A stretch of DNA of 37,945 bases from Pseudomonas japonica (GTDB lineage Bacteria > Pseudomonadota > Gammaproteobacteria > Pseudomonadales > Pseudomonadaceae): NCBI RefSeq assembly GCF_013522925.1, contig NZ_JAAMQU010000025.1, positions 1 to 37,945 on the forward strand, in the 5' to 3' direction. Each line of letters opens with the position of its first letter. The first letter of the stretch is position 1. A program made the translations under genes and the position numbers. A model generated the notes under the pieces. The model was not told where the DNA came from. It saw nothing but the letters and a program-made list of their open reading frames with translations, and did not search any database. Of this stretch, positions 1 through 8,706 are shown one piece after another.

Positions 1-104
1 CCAAGCGACTGCGCTGCATCAGTGTGGCTGTAGCCTTGGTCAAGCACCAGGCTAGCAGCTTCGCGCTTGAACTCGGGGGTGAAGGTACGTCGTTGTCTGC
101 TCAT
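1..104 (-). CDS. IS3-family transposase OrfA, N-terminal part (runs off the window)
   Basis: The first 34 residues are visible, starting MSRQRRTFTPEFKREAASLV. This is the typical helix-turn-helix start of IS3-family OrfA proteins, the DNA-binding subunit that is joined to OrfB by programmed frameshifting to make the active transposase. The ATG complements 102-104. The gene continues past base 1, so the helix-turn-helix is cut and the OrfB half is not seen. Family assignment is firm; the IS subgroup is not determined. Confidence 0.8.
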   Translation of the reverse strand, partial: MSRQRRTFTPEFKREAASLVLDQGYSHTDAAQSL

Positions 105-168
105 CGAACACCTCTATGGGGCGATCATTTTCGCCTAAAAAGGTGTCCAGGGTTAGTAGACCACTACA
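1..168 (-). mobile_element. IS3-family insertion sequence, one terminal part only
   Basis: The transposase orfA start lies on the minus strand and is followed outward by an untranslated end that finishes at about 168. Read outward from 168 the terminus begins TGTAGTGGTCTAC, which fits an IS3-family inverted repeat. The rest of the element lies left of the window, so the second end and the target duplication cannot be checked. Just beyond 168 a coding frame resumes in the middle of an antitoxin-like gene, so this element probably interrupted that gene. Confidence 0.75.
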
Positions 169-321
169 GTGTCATGGATGCTCGATATGCTCGAGCGAGA
201 CATCGTCGGAAACCCCGAACGGCTTGAGCCTATAGATCCATCGCTGGTAAGCCAACTGGCTGAGCTGTGTAAGGGAGTAGAGCTTGATCTTGACGCTTCG
301 CTATCGCCTGAAGACGAATAG
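169..321 (+). pseudogene. C-terminal remnant of a PrlF-like antitoxin, cut by the IS
   Basis: Directly after the IS terminus an open frame runs for about 50 codons to TAG at 319-321. It contains MLERDIVGNPERLEPI and ends with the acidic tail LDLDASLSPEDE. This matches the pattern of the C-terminus of PrlF/SohA antitoxins (a DI..NP...P run, then an acidic ..D.D..I.DDE tail), the partner of the YhaV RNase toxin. The AbrB/SpoVT DNA-binding N-terminus is missing, presumably displaced by the IS. No YhaV-like toxin follows. The match is by eye over a short stretch. Confidence 0.5.
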
Positions 322-715
322 GCCGCTGAGCTCGCAAGAGAATCTCGGTTAGCCGTTTGAAATGGCTGGTTTGGCGTGTCCCGAAGGGAACGGCTTTCGT
401 GAACCATGCCCCGGCTGCGCCGGATCATGGCCCTACGGGCTTCCATCCTCACGCCTGCGCGCTCCGCTTGCCTAGCTGGCGCCTGGAATCGCCAGCTTGG
501 CGACCATTTCGATCCCCAACAGCCTGCGTGGATTCGTAGTAGTCTTTGCTGATGGCTTGCACCCAGAGCATGACCTCATCAGGTGCAGATTTTATCAAAT
601 GGTTATTTGCCATTCTCTTCATAGCGTCCTCGGTGGGCGTGCTCCGTCGCTTGAGGAAGAATCTTTATGAGCCTGGATGGCAATTTGATGAATCGATATG
701 GCGTGAGGATGGCTA
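322..715. other. Gap without a recognisable gene
   Basis: No convincing coding region was found. The segment holds one copy of a short dispersed repeat (374-410). The open frames on both strands here have no family resemblance and no good ribosome-binding site. Confidence 0.4.
374..410 (+). repeat. Dispersed repeat, copy A
   Basis: The core is a TCCC-loop-GGGA stem followed by AACGGCTTTCGTGAACCATGCC. A shorter relative lies at 9378-9401 and a longer one on the minus strand at 37790-37746, where the match extends through CGTGAACCA.GCC. All three are in gene-free DNA. The function is unknown; a structured intergenic repeat or a mobile-unit end are both possible. Confidence 0.4.
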
Positions 716-1228
716 TTGCTAGATGAGCAGCTGTGCTTCGCTCTATACTCTACGTCCTTGCTAATGGCGAAAAGATATAAAGCGCATCTTGAAGCCATGG
801 AACTTATGTACGCGCAGTATTTCGTCATGCTGGTGCTCTGGGAAAGGGACGGCTTGACTGTTGGAGATGTGAGCGCTGGGGTGCTTGCCGACTTAGGCTC
901 GGTAACTCCCATATTACAACGGCTAGAACTTGAGGGAATAATTAGTCGTGTTCGTGATAAAAACCTCACTCAGTACGGCAAAGTGCTACGCGAAAAGGCA
1001 GCAAAAATTCCAGCCGCCATGCTATCTACCAGTGGGCTTAGTATTGAAGAATCGCGTGCTACGCTTGATGTTCTACTTTCCCTACGAAGCAATCTGCAAG
1101 AAAACCTAGACGGATGTGCCCGAGGGATAAGGGACAGGCTACGGTGCGGTCACGAGCCGTTAAGCCCTAATAACGTATGCCAATGGTCTAGAATGAAACC
1201 GCGCCGCTCACCTGTGGATGAGAGATGA
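716..1228 (+). pseudogene. OhrR/MarR-family regulator, degenerate
   Basis: The opening LDEQLCFALYSTSL and the stretch MLVLWERDGLTVGDV are characteristic of OhrR-type MarR regulators, which sense organic peroxides through an N-terminal cysteine (here C at about residue 7) and repress ohr. The recognition helix region (SVTPILQRLELEGIISR) is present. The beta-wing that should follow, normally an RD..DERR...LT..G stretch, is shortened to VRDKNLTQYGK. The usual ATG is lost: an in-frame stop at 704-706 leaves only a TTG at 716. After about residue 130 the frame reads through past the expected C-terminus. No ohr gene is nearby. The family call is good; I infer it no longer works. Confidence 0.55.
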
Positions 1229-1560
1229 AGGTCTATAGCGAACCCCCTCTTGAGCAGACTCTGAATGTGAGGGAGGTCTACCAGGTGCTCAAGGATGTCG
1301 CTCTCGGAACGCGCGCCATGACGCGAGTAGGCGGGCAGACTTGGGATGAGGTCTACGCCTGTCATTTCGAGATCGACGTAGAGGGCTGGCGACTCTCGAT
1401 CTACAACGACTGCGACTCCCTGGACTACTGCCATTCATGCGTGGCGCCAGATGGACGCCGCTGGGATTTTGATAGCAGCCAGCGATTCGGTACCGATCCT
1501 GTCGAGCTTCTTTCTACCTGGGATCAGTCTACCTTGGAACTGATGCTCAAGGCTCTGTAG
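1225..1560 (+). CDS. Small conserved protein of unknown function (full copy of a duplicated family)
   Basis: A 111-residue soluble protein, rich in Trp, Asp and Cys, with the signature CHSCVAPDGRRWDFDSSQRF near residues 71-90. A second, N-terminally truncated copy lies at 8707-8961, with nearly identical DNA over the C-terminal half. I take this to be a small uncharacterised Pseudomonas family and do not know its function. It has no membrane segment or signal peptide. Its start overlaps the read-through tail of the preceding regulator by 4 bases, which reflects decay there more than an operon. Confidence 0.7.
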   Translation: MKVYSEPPLEQTLNVREVYQVLKDVALGTRAMTRVGGQTWDEVYACHFEIDVEGWRLSIYNDCDSLDYCHSCVAPDGRRWDFDSSQRFGTDPVELLSTWDQSTLELMLKAL

Positions 1561-2365
1561 ATAATTTTCAGTACAGAACCGATCTCGGAGCTCCCGAATA
1601 CAGGCAAGGTGGGACAATACCTGACCGCCCCGAAGAGCTCCTGAGATGCCCAACTGATACACCCTCTAGCCTCATGTTCAAACCACTACGTCGTGGCTGC
1701 GGAGGCCGCTCGGGGGAAGGTGGTGTGCCGGCGTTACTGCGGGAAGGGCTCCAGCTCAATCCAGCGGGCAAACGGTGTTCTCAACGTACAGCGATAGTTA
1801 CTGGCTGCGTGTTGACGATGCTGATCGCTGGGAGAATCCAAGGGTTGGTATGACACAAGCGATTTCTGTGATGCCATTTAAATCAGCAGCTATCCTGACG
1901 CGCGAAATTGCCACCTAGAAACCTGATAACATTGCCCACGTTCAGTCCGCCGACGAGCTTACAGAGGACTAGAGAAGTTGATGCTTGCAAGTCGTTGATA
2001 GAGATGGGCGGTACGTCCCCATCGATGGCAGCCATCTCTCGTCGCCGCGAAAATGGCAAAACATGGGTGCGAAAGGGCTTCGATCATGCAGTATTCCAGT
2101 TTGGTGACGGTGGACGTTTCGGTTGGCCCCAAGTAAGGTTTAGGGTAGAGGGAAGCGAGTGAAGGCGTCCTAGGCATCGTAAGTATCTAAACGGCAAATC
2201 GATCTGGTCAAAGGGGAAAGCGGTTCTTGAGGCTTCTTTGTGTGCAGTCTATACAACTCTCTACCTCGGCCATTGCGGCTCTTGACATAGCCAGCTTGTA
2301 ATGGGCAACCACCGAGTGAATAGGGCGCCAAGGCGCTGATTCAAATCTAGCGAAAGGATGTTGCA
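1561..2365. other. About 800 bases without a recognisable gene
   Basis: Several short frames exist, such as 1908-2162 on the plus strand, but none has a clear ribosome-binding site or a motif I recognise. A frame ending near 1918 holds a protein-like stretch (YWLRVDDADRWENPRVGM) that may be a gene fragment. A ribosome-binding site GAAAGG for the next gene lies near 2351. Confidence 0.4.
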
Positions 2366-3586
2366 ATGTCAGAGTGGTGGTTCAGCAGCAATGGGAAAAA
2401 GGTAGGCCCAAAGAGCCTAGCCGAGATCAACAACCTGTATAGGCAACGAAAGATCGGCCCCGATACCTTGGTGTGGAAGCAAGGGATGGAGGCCTGGGCG
2501 CCTTTGAGTCATCAGGAACAATTTGAAAGCCTCAGGCAAAGCGAGCCGCCGCCAGCCCCAAACCCACCGCCGCTTCAGTTATTCGATTACCCATTGACGA
2601 AGGCGTGGCCAAGGTTCTTCGCTAGGTTGCTGGACACCTGGCTAGAGACGCTCATCCTCTCGTTCGTTGCAGGCATCATTCTTGGAGCGATGTCGACAGG
2701 ATTTAACCGCTGGATTTCCATACCCGGCAGCGACGCCTTGCTCGCTATTATCCTGTTTCCAGGCGCTATGGTGTTTGACGCTGTGATCTATGCGGTCTGT
2801 GGAAACACGCTGGGTAAGGCTCTGCTAGGCATCCGGGTTGTCAGCCATACCCAAGAAAAGCTCACTTTCTCACAGTACCTTACGCGAGGTTTCCGACTCT
2901 GGTTCAGCGGAATGGGCTTGGGTATCCCCCTCGTCAACCTTCTGACCTGGGCAATGCAGTACCGGAAGGTGCGCGCAGGGCAGCCTGCAACCTACGATGA
3001 GAACAAAGATATATCGGTGAGGACAGTCAACCCTCATTGGCTGAAGCTGATCATCTTCATTCTTTGCTTCCTCTCGGTTATGGTCGTTCAATCAGCGCTT
3101 CGGGAAATGGACAGGGCAGACCAGCGGGCTCAGGCCAACCGGGAGTTCATGTCCATGCACGACGTCTGGGTCAATACCGCTACGCAGCGCTCGGCCTACA
3201 TCAGAAATAAATGGGTCGCGAAGGATGTTCAGAGCTTCGACAAACCTGTATTTCAGTTTGACTCCACCGTCTTCTCTTCCGTAGCGGTACTGGCGATGAG
3301 TGAAGGTGAGGGCCTCGATCCCCAGGAGTACGCCGACGAATACAGGAGGATGAACAAATCTGTTATGACGCTGCCGACAGGGCAATTCAGGACTACCCCC
3401 AAAGGGATCAACGTCTGGACAGCTTCTGGTTCGCTCAAGACGGCACCTGGCAGTCGGCTCGAGATTGAGGTGCGTCAGATTGGGAATAAGTTCATGAGGC
3501 TCTCGACCATCGAGTTGAGCCCAACGGAGCATTCGCGCCAAAGCGTCGAGGAACTGAAGAAGGCCTTGTGGAGCACCGTGGAGTAG
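2366..3586 (+). CDS. GYF_2-domain and RDD-family membrane protein
   Basis: A 406-residue inner-membrane protein. Residues 1-50 (MSEWWFSSNGKKVGPKSLAE...VWKQGMEAWAPL) form a GYF_2 domain, a small aromatic module common at the N-terminus of bacterial membrane proteins. A proline-rich linker (60-70) leads to an RDD domain with its marks: RFFARLLD at 83-90 and GNTLGKALLGIRVV at 146-159. Likely membrane helices are at about 93-110, 125-145, 180-198 and 226-243. The 245-406 tail is soluble and probably not cytoplasmic-binding in any way I can identify. The start is supported by GAAAGGATGTTGCA before the ATG. The exact role of RDD proteins varies (some act in transport); none can be deduced here. Confidence 0.85.
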   Translation: MSEWWFSSNGKKVGPKSLAEINNLYRQRKIGPDTLVWKQGMEAWAPLSHQEQFESLRQSEPPPAPNPPPLQLFDYPLTKAWPRFFARLLDTWLETLILSFVAGIILGAMSTGFNRWISIPGSDALLAIILFPGAMVFDAVIYAVCGNTLGKALLGIRVVSHTQEKLTFSQYLTRGFRLWFSGMGLGIPLVNLLTWAMQYRKVRAGQPATYDENKDISVRTVNPHWLKLIIFILCFLSVMVVQSALREMDRADQRAQANREFMSMHDVWVNTATQRSAYIRNKWVAKDVQSFDKPVFQFDSTVFSSVAVLAMSEGEGLDPQEYADEYRRMNKSVMTLPTGQFRTTPKGINVWTASGSLKTAPGSRLEIEVRQIGNKFMRLSTIELSPTEHSRQSVEELKKALWSTVE

Positions 3587-3884
3587 TGAGGGGGCTTGGG
3601 CGGCCTTCAGTGCCGGTAAGTGATCCGCTGACCGAAGCCTTGTCAGGGGTGGCCCTTCGAGGTCACCTACGAGATGCCAGACTTTCCGCTTAAGACACCA
3701 GGTAAAGCGCAAGAAATCTTCGAACCTCTGCTTTGCTGGCCGCAGCACTTCAGCTAGAACAGGATTGATGAAGGTACTGTATGCTTGCTCAGGCGCAAGC
3801 TGCTAGGATTGCCATCATTCGCTTGTACATCTGGAAAAGCTTGGGACAGGCACATTGGAATGGCTATTCACAAGGAGGTGATGA

Positions 3885-5093
3885 ATGACTATAAAGATTC
3901 GAAGGCCGTCAGCAACGCAGATAGGCATTCTAGTTGTTCTGGCTGTGATAGCGATTGTGTTCCCTCTTGCATGGGCTGGAATTTGCCTCTATGCAAGGTT
4001 TCTTTTCGATGAACTATCAAGGCCAGAAATAAAACCTCAAGAAAGGACAAGTAATCCTTTCCAGCGGGAGGTAATGCCACGGACATGGCATGATGCTACA
4101 GCTGCTGACACCAATTGGCTGGAGTTATGGTACGAAGGCTGCGAATCTCCGGCAGAATCTGCATTTCTTGGGGCTATGGTAAAGGAATTTAACCTACTCC
4201 CCAGCAAGGGTAAACTCATTGGCTCTCAGTTTACAATGACTATGCAAGTGGAATTTCAGCGCTATAGATTCGACTTTGTTATAAACGACGCTTTCATTGT
4301 TGAAATTGATGGGGTAACTTATCACTCGTCGATTGAGGCCGTGGAACGCGACCGCATCCGCGACGCATTCTCGATAAAACATGGTTTCAAAGTGCTTCGT
4401 ATTCCTGCAAGCGTCGTTTACAAAACCCCAGTTGAAGCCATCCGCCGCGTCAAGGAGTTTGCTCTCAAACCCGCACCCGCGTTGCCCTACTCAACCCCAC
4501 AGCCTCCCCCATTGCCAGCGGCTGCCTCCCGAAAAAAACCTGTATCGCGTTACCTGAACGGCCTGCAGCAAGGGATGTTGGCCATTGCGCAAGGAGCCAC
4601 TGAGCTGCAGCAGTATGTAGAAGAGGCAAAGCTGAACCAGACTGCCATGTCGGATTTCAGATCAGCTGTCTCGCTTGAGCGGAAATTCATGGACTATATA
4701 GTGACTAAGGCAGAGTTCAAGATAGAGGAACAAAACTACACGCTCCAGGAAAGAGAATTTCGGGAAAAGTTACGGGCTCGGTTGGAAGAAGGTAAGGAGG
4801 TCAAAAAGCTTTCGGATATATATGCCTGGCAGCTTGTAGTAATACCCGATCCTGTATCCAATGCAAAGGTTCAGAAGCAGATTGAGGAAGAGTGTTCTGT
4901 TTCTTTGAGCGAACGCAAGCAGCGCTTATCCGAAGTAAAAGCAAGGTGTGTAAGCGATGCCATATTCGGGAAGGTATTTCTCGAGTTGATGGAAGAGTCT
5001 AAATTTCCATACATGTATATGATACACCCGGTTAAACGCTGCCCGCGAATTTCTTCATTCTCTGAAATCTTAAAAGCGGACGAGCAAAAATAG
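3885..5093 (+). CDS. Membrane-anchored DUF559/Vsr-like nuclease
   Basis: A 402-residue protein with one N-terminal membrane helix (about 13-38) and then a DUF559 domain of the PD-(D/E)XK/Vsr superfamily (about 80-200). Visible likely catalytic residues are E91 in ESPAES, D130 in RYRFDF, and E140/D142 in VEIDGVTYH, with H147. The stretch ERDRIRDAFSIKHGFKVLRI is the usual end of the fold. A proline-rich linker (199-216) leads to a charged, helix-rich C-terminal half of unknown role. The start is fixed by a near-perfect Shine-Dalgarno, AAGGAGGTG at 3872-3880; an ATG at 3881 is too close and in another frame. DUF559 proteins are predicted nucleases, and the membrane anchor is unusual. It has no operon partner, and an IS scar follows it. 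Confidence 0.75.
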   Translation: MTIKIRRPSATQIGILVVLAVIAIVFPLAWAGICLYARFLFDELSRPEIKPQERTSNPFQREVMPRTWHDATAADTNWLELWYEGCESPAESAFLGAMVKEFNLLPSKGKLIGSQFTMTMQVEFQRYRFDFVINDAFIVEIDGVTYHSSIEAVERDRIRDAFSIKHGFKVLRIPASVVYKTPVEAIRRVKEFALKPAPALPYSTPQPPPLPAAASRKKPVSRYLNGLQQGMLAIAQGATELQQYVEEAKLNQTAMSDFRSAVSLERKFMDYIVTKAEFKIEEQNYTLQEREFREKLRARLEEGKEVKKLSDIYAWQLVVIPDPVSNAKVQKQIEEECSVSLSERKQRLSEVKARCVSDAIFGKVFLELMEESKFPYMYMIHPVKRCPRISSFSEILKADEQK

Positions 5094-5171
5094 GGTAAAG
5101 TAAAGCGTGCGGATGCATGAATCGCCCATGGTTTCATACGCACACCCCAAGCTCAGGAATAGCGTTTCTCA

Positions 5172-5702
5172 TAATCTACTCGAGACAACTGAATGGCACT
5201 ACTGTGTCTGCTTTTAGGGTTATAGAAAGTCTCGATGTAATCGAAATATAACTTCGGACTTCGTCACGTGTTGCATAGATCTTTCGTCGGATTCGCTTTC
5301 GCTTTAAAAGCGGGAAAAAGCTCTCAGCTACGGGATTATCATGGCAGTTTCCTCGCCGGCTCATGCTGCTGATCACATTGTTGGCCTTCAAAAAGCTTTG
5401 CCAATCGGAGCTGCTGAACTGACTGCCTTGATCTGAGGGAATTATCACTTACTACTGTGGCTTGCGACCCCACACGGCCATCAACATCGCATCGATAGCT
5501 AGGTCGCTGCACATGCTGGGCTTCATTGACCAACCAATCCCTTGGCGGGGGAACAGATCCAGCACTACTGCCAGGTACACGCGTAGAGGCTGTGAACAGA
5601 CATGCCCAGGCACTGGGCAACATCGGCGACAGGTCTGCCTTTTTCGGTCATTTGTTTGACCGCTTCGATCTTGAATGCTTTGGGGTAACGCTGACAACTC
5701 AT
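5172..5702 (-). pseudogene. IS3-family transposase OrfA/OrfB fusion remnant
   Basis: OrfA starts at 5702 (MSCQRYPKAFKIEAVKQMTE), continues to HSLYA and is then fused to the middle of OrfB (YLAVVLDLFPRQGIGWSMKP), with the two halves in different frames. The OrfB part keeps SDQGSQFSSSDWQSFLKANN, including the DDE-domain aspartate, and SRRGNCHDNPVAESFF with the catalytic glutamate. A stop precedes SDQGS, and a second frameshift follows KIYATRDEV, after which the frame continues as FDYIETFYNP. The gene carries one deletion and at least two frame disruptions. Confidence 0.75.
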
Positions 5703-5765
5703 CGCACCTCCTATTTTGGGCCTCATTATGAGGCTTGGGGCGTCTACGAAACCAGGCGCGGTTCA
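5172..5765 (-). mobile_element. Internally deleted IS3-family element
   Basis: The orfA-side terminus lies at about 5765; read inward it begins TGAACCGCGCCTGGTTTC. The element contains only the beginning of orfA and the last third of orfB, joined by an internal deletion near 5582. The orfB-side end near 5172 has lost a recognisable inverted repeat. It cannot transpose on its own. It belongs to a different IS3 subgroup from the element at 1-168, because the orfA sequences differ. Confidence 0.75.
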
Positions 5766-5870
5766 GTATCGACCTTATAGATAATCAGCGGCTTAGAGAC
5801 GTCTGCGATGGTTAACCACCACCGTGCACCATAAGCGGAGTAGGGCTCCGCTGCCGAGCTCAACGAACAT

Positions 5871-8534
5871 TCACCACCAGTGTGTGGCTACCAATGGACG
5901 AATATTTTCTAGGCTTGACGGCAGCTTCTCATGGCATACCATGCCTAGGTATGTGGCCGCCCGGGTAGCCCCGACATACAGGAAGCGTTCGAACAACGCA
6001 GGATTGGCCTCAGCGAGGTCATCGATCCCAACGAAGAACACCGCTTCGAATTCAAGTCCCTTGATGTGCTGCACGTCGAAAACCCGGATGTCAGACTGAT
6101 TGCCCAAGGACTGACCATCAGCGCAAGGAGTGGCTCGCAGGCTGATTCCTTCAAGTTTCTTCGTAAGCGCATCTGCCATTGGCCTGACGTGATCCTCTGA
6201 GGTGACCAGTACCGCAATTGTCGGGATATCCTCTGCTTTGGAACGCATCCGTGCATCGATCTCGATAATGCGTTCCGCGACCCAGGTGGACGCAGCGTCG
6301 TCACCCAAGTGCTCACCTAGCACTGGCGGCACGCCTTCGTGTGTGGAGTGCTCAGGCAGAGTGCCGACAGCCTCAGCGTCTCCCCGCATGAGGTCAAGAA
6401 GCTTGATGGCAAAACTGTTCAGCAGCCGACTTTGACGGTAGACAGTATTGATTCGCCGATGCTTGAGGCGCGGTGAAATCCACTCAAGCTGATCAAGACG
6501 CTTCAGGCCATGTCCGGTGATTCGCTGATTGAAGTCGCCACAAGCGAAGAACGATTCGGTCGAGGGGTCAGTAAGGCTTTCCATACAGGCAAGCTGAAGG
6601 GTAGAAAAGTCTGTTGCTTCGTCAACCAGCACTTGGTGGAGAAACTGGTCGGATATCTTGGCCAGCTCTGTGAAGCGTGAGTCATCGAGATGACGTTTTA
6701 CGAACTCCTGTCGGATGAGTTCCCGTGCTGAGCGCAGCATCAGAAGGAGGATGGCGTCCAGCTCGGTTTCGTCGATGTGAGCCGGGGTGTCAGGCTTCTT
6801 GTAGTCGTAGAGCTCAAGTGCCAGGCACTCACGGCGGAACGCCCGATAGCTCGTGGGGACATCCAGAACGTAACGTTTCCAAGCATTCCTAAAGCGACGT
6901 AGGGCATTCTGAAAGCACATCTCACGACCCAGCGTCTTCAACCATTCTGCCGGCGGAACCCTATCTCCCAGCCAGTCACGAATCCGGGCAGCCCGACTCG
7001 ACTTCCCAAGGCTGCCGTTGCGGTACTGGGTACGCGCGTGGCTTTGCAAAAACTGCTGATATGCCTGAAATGCCCTTCGCTCAGCAGTGTGGCTAGGGGT
7101 GCTGATGCCATCCGCGCCGGTGTCGTCGTCGAATTCTTCACCATCATCAATTTCATCCTCGCTTTGCCCCAAGCTTTCAAGGAATGTAGCGAGTTCAATA
7201 AAAACGGAGTTATTCCTGTTGTGGAGAAGACTGCCTTGCTGCTGGATAAGCTTGTCTGTGGTTGCTCTGCTAGCTTTGAGCAAAGGCTCGACCCGAGCCT
7301 CTAATCTGTTCCAGATCGCGTAGGCACTGAGCAACCCCTCAGGACTCAGATCGTCTATCGTGACGAGCAACTCTTTCACGACCGGATCTGAGAGGGTCGG
7401 CGCGGAATCTTTCAGCAGGGCAGCCCCCTCTCTGAGTGAGGCGAGGAGACGGCTTTGGTGATATGCCTTGAAGTCGGTAAACCATTGCCGAGGATCATCA
7501 CTGGCCGCAAAGCTGGAATAGCGGCGATCCTCCTTGAGGATACAGCTACCGCTATTGCCCGTTTTAAGAATTCCAAATGTCGACCTGGCCAGGTCGTGCC
7601 GACGCTTGCTCCAAGTTTTGATGTTATCGTCTGAAGCGGCGACATGCTCCCGATTAAATGCGTCCTTGACGTAGTGTTTCAACAGGTCAGAAGGCGTGAA
7701 CATCATCCAGCGTTGGCGGTTGGTTGGGGAGCCAAGAAGCCGTTGTTCATCTGGGTTCAATGCCTGCCAATCCAGTTTCTGGCCAAGGCGTTTGATCAGC
7801 GTTGTGGTTTTGCCGGTGCCTGGAGGCCCGAGGATGATCAACTGGTGATCGATCGACAACCGAAAGATTTCGTCCTGAATCTTGTCGAGAATTGCCTGAT
7901 CTCGCAAAGCCATGGCTTTGCGTATTTCATGGACTACACCTTCCCTAACTTTCTCTGCCTCAGATCCGCCGTCCAGCATCGCGAAGAACGCATTGTCGTC
8001 AACGGGCTGAACGAGATTTCGAAGCGAGGGGATAGTTTGTGGTGTTGCACGCCGGCGGCGCCAAATGCTATCGATGGCATCCCAAAGGTCGTCACTCTTT
8101 TGAGGCTTCATTTCAAGCTTGTCGAGAATACGATAACCTTTCTGCTTCCCAGCAATCTCAAGCTCGACACTCTCGCCAGCGCCGAAGACGGCTAGACGGC
8201 CGAGAGGTGTGCGGTAGCCCGCCAGCTTCTTACCCTTAACGCTAATGCTGGTCGTGCGGCAGATATAGTAGGTTTCGACCGCCCCCTCGTCTGTCTCGAC
8301 AACCACGCGTGAGATCGCAGGTTCGCGAACGAGATTCAGCAGCGATTGGGTGATGGTGTCAGCAATAGAGGCGATTTTGGCCACTGCCGCAGTGTTGGTG
8401 AACGTGTTGATCACTGCTAGGGCGTCGGACGCTTCACCACTGCGTACCGCTAGAAGCCGCGCTGCACCATCCTCAATCTTGTGAAAGGTTTCCAGTGCGT
8501 CAGTCGCAACGTCTTGGGCATCGCTGAAACTCAT
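5871..8534 (-). CDS. UvrD/Rep-type superfamily 1 helicase with an extra N-terminal domain
   Basis: An 887-residue ATP-dependent helicase. Motifs seen: Walker A GPPGTGKTT (236-244); motif II VDEATDF (637-643, DEAT in place of the usual DEAQ); YRQSRLLNSF (motif IV region); HIKGLEFEAVFFV (motif V); and LYVGATRA with R858 (motif VI). The first 230 residues are not helicase. Residues 106-140 (GYRTPLGRLAVFGAGESVEL then GKQKGYRILDK) resemble the C-terminal domain of GreA/GreB transcription factors, which would suggest RNA-polymerase contact; this is inference. An acidic insert lies near 450-475. The start is supported by AAGGAG seven bases before ATG 8534. No nuclease partner adjoins it, so assignment to a named defence system is not justified. 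Confidence 0.85.
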   Translation of the reverse strand: MSFSDAQDVATDALETFHKIEDGAARLLAVRSGEASDALAVINTFTNTAAVAKIASIADTITQSLLNLVREPAISRVVVETDEGAVETYYICRTTSISVKGKKLAGYRTPLGRLAVFGAGESVELEIAGKQKGYRILDKLEMKPQKSDDLWDAIDSIWRRRRATPQTIPSLRNLVQPVDDNAFFAMLDGGSEAEKVREGVVHEIRKAMALRDQAILDKIQDEIFRLSIDHQLIILGPPGTGKTTTLIKRLGQKLDWQALNPDEQRLLGSPTNRQRWMMFTPSDLLKHYVKDAFNREHVAASDDNIKTWSKRRHDLARSTFGILKTGNSGSCILKEDRRYSSFAASDDPRQWFTDFKAYHQSRLLASLREGAALLKDSAPTLSDPVVKELLVTIDDLSPEGLLSAYAIWNRLEARVEPLLKASRATTDKLIQQQGSLLHNRNNSVFIELATFLESLGQSEDEIDDGEEFDDDTGADGISTPSHTAERRAFQAYQQFLQSHARTQYRNGSLGKSSRAARIRDWLGDRVPPAEWLKTLGREMCFQNALRRFRNAWKRYVLDVPTSYRAFRRECLALELYDYKKPDTPAHIDETELDAILLLMLRSARELIRQEFVKRHLDDSRFTELAKISDQFLHQVLVDEATDFSTLQLACMESLTDPSTESFFACGDFNQRITGHGLKRLDQLEWISPRLKHRRINTVYRQSRLLNSFAIKLLDLMRGDAEAVGTLPEHSTHEGVPPVLGEHLGDDAASTWVAERIIEIDARMRSKAEDIPTIAVLVTSEDHVRPMADALTKKLEGISLRATPCADGQSLGNQSDIRVFDVQHIKGLEFEAVFFVGIDDLAEANPALFERFLYVGATRAATYLGMVCHEKLPSSLENIRPLVATHWW

Positions 8535-8706
8535 TGAAGCTCTCCTTGTTTCAAATGGTCATCGCCTGAGCTACCAAGCGTGTCAGAACTCCATGTCCTG
8601 TGTTCAGGATGGTGATGTTCCTTGGCTGACCCAGATCCTAAATCTTGGCGGCCAGAGTTGCCAATTGGCTGGAAGGGGACTCGGTTTGAGGGCATGATCT
8701 ATCAGC

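Noticed and set aside
3092..3748. 218-residue open frame on the minus strand
   Set aside because: It runs antisense to the RDD protein gene for most of its length and has no ribosome-binding site or family motif.
7644..8195. 183-residue open frame on the plus strand
   Set aside because: It is antisense to the helicase N-terminus, whose Walker A and domain order fix the coding strand.
5871..8534. Assignment of the helicase to Gabija (GajB)
   Set aside because: The protein is much longer than GajB and no GajA-like OLD nuclease adjoins it.
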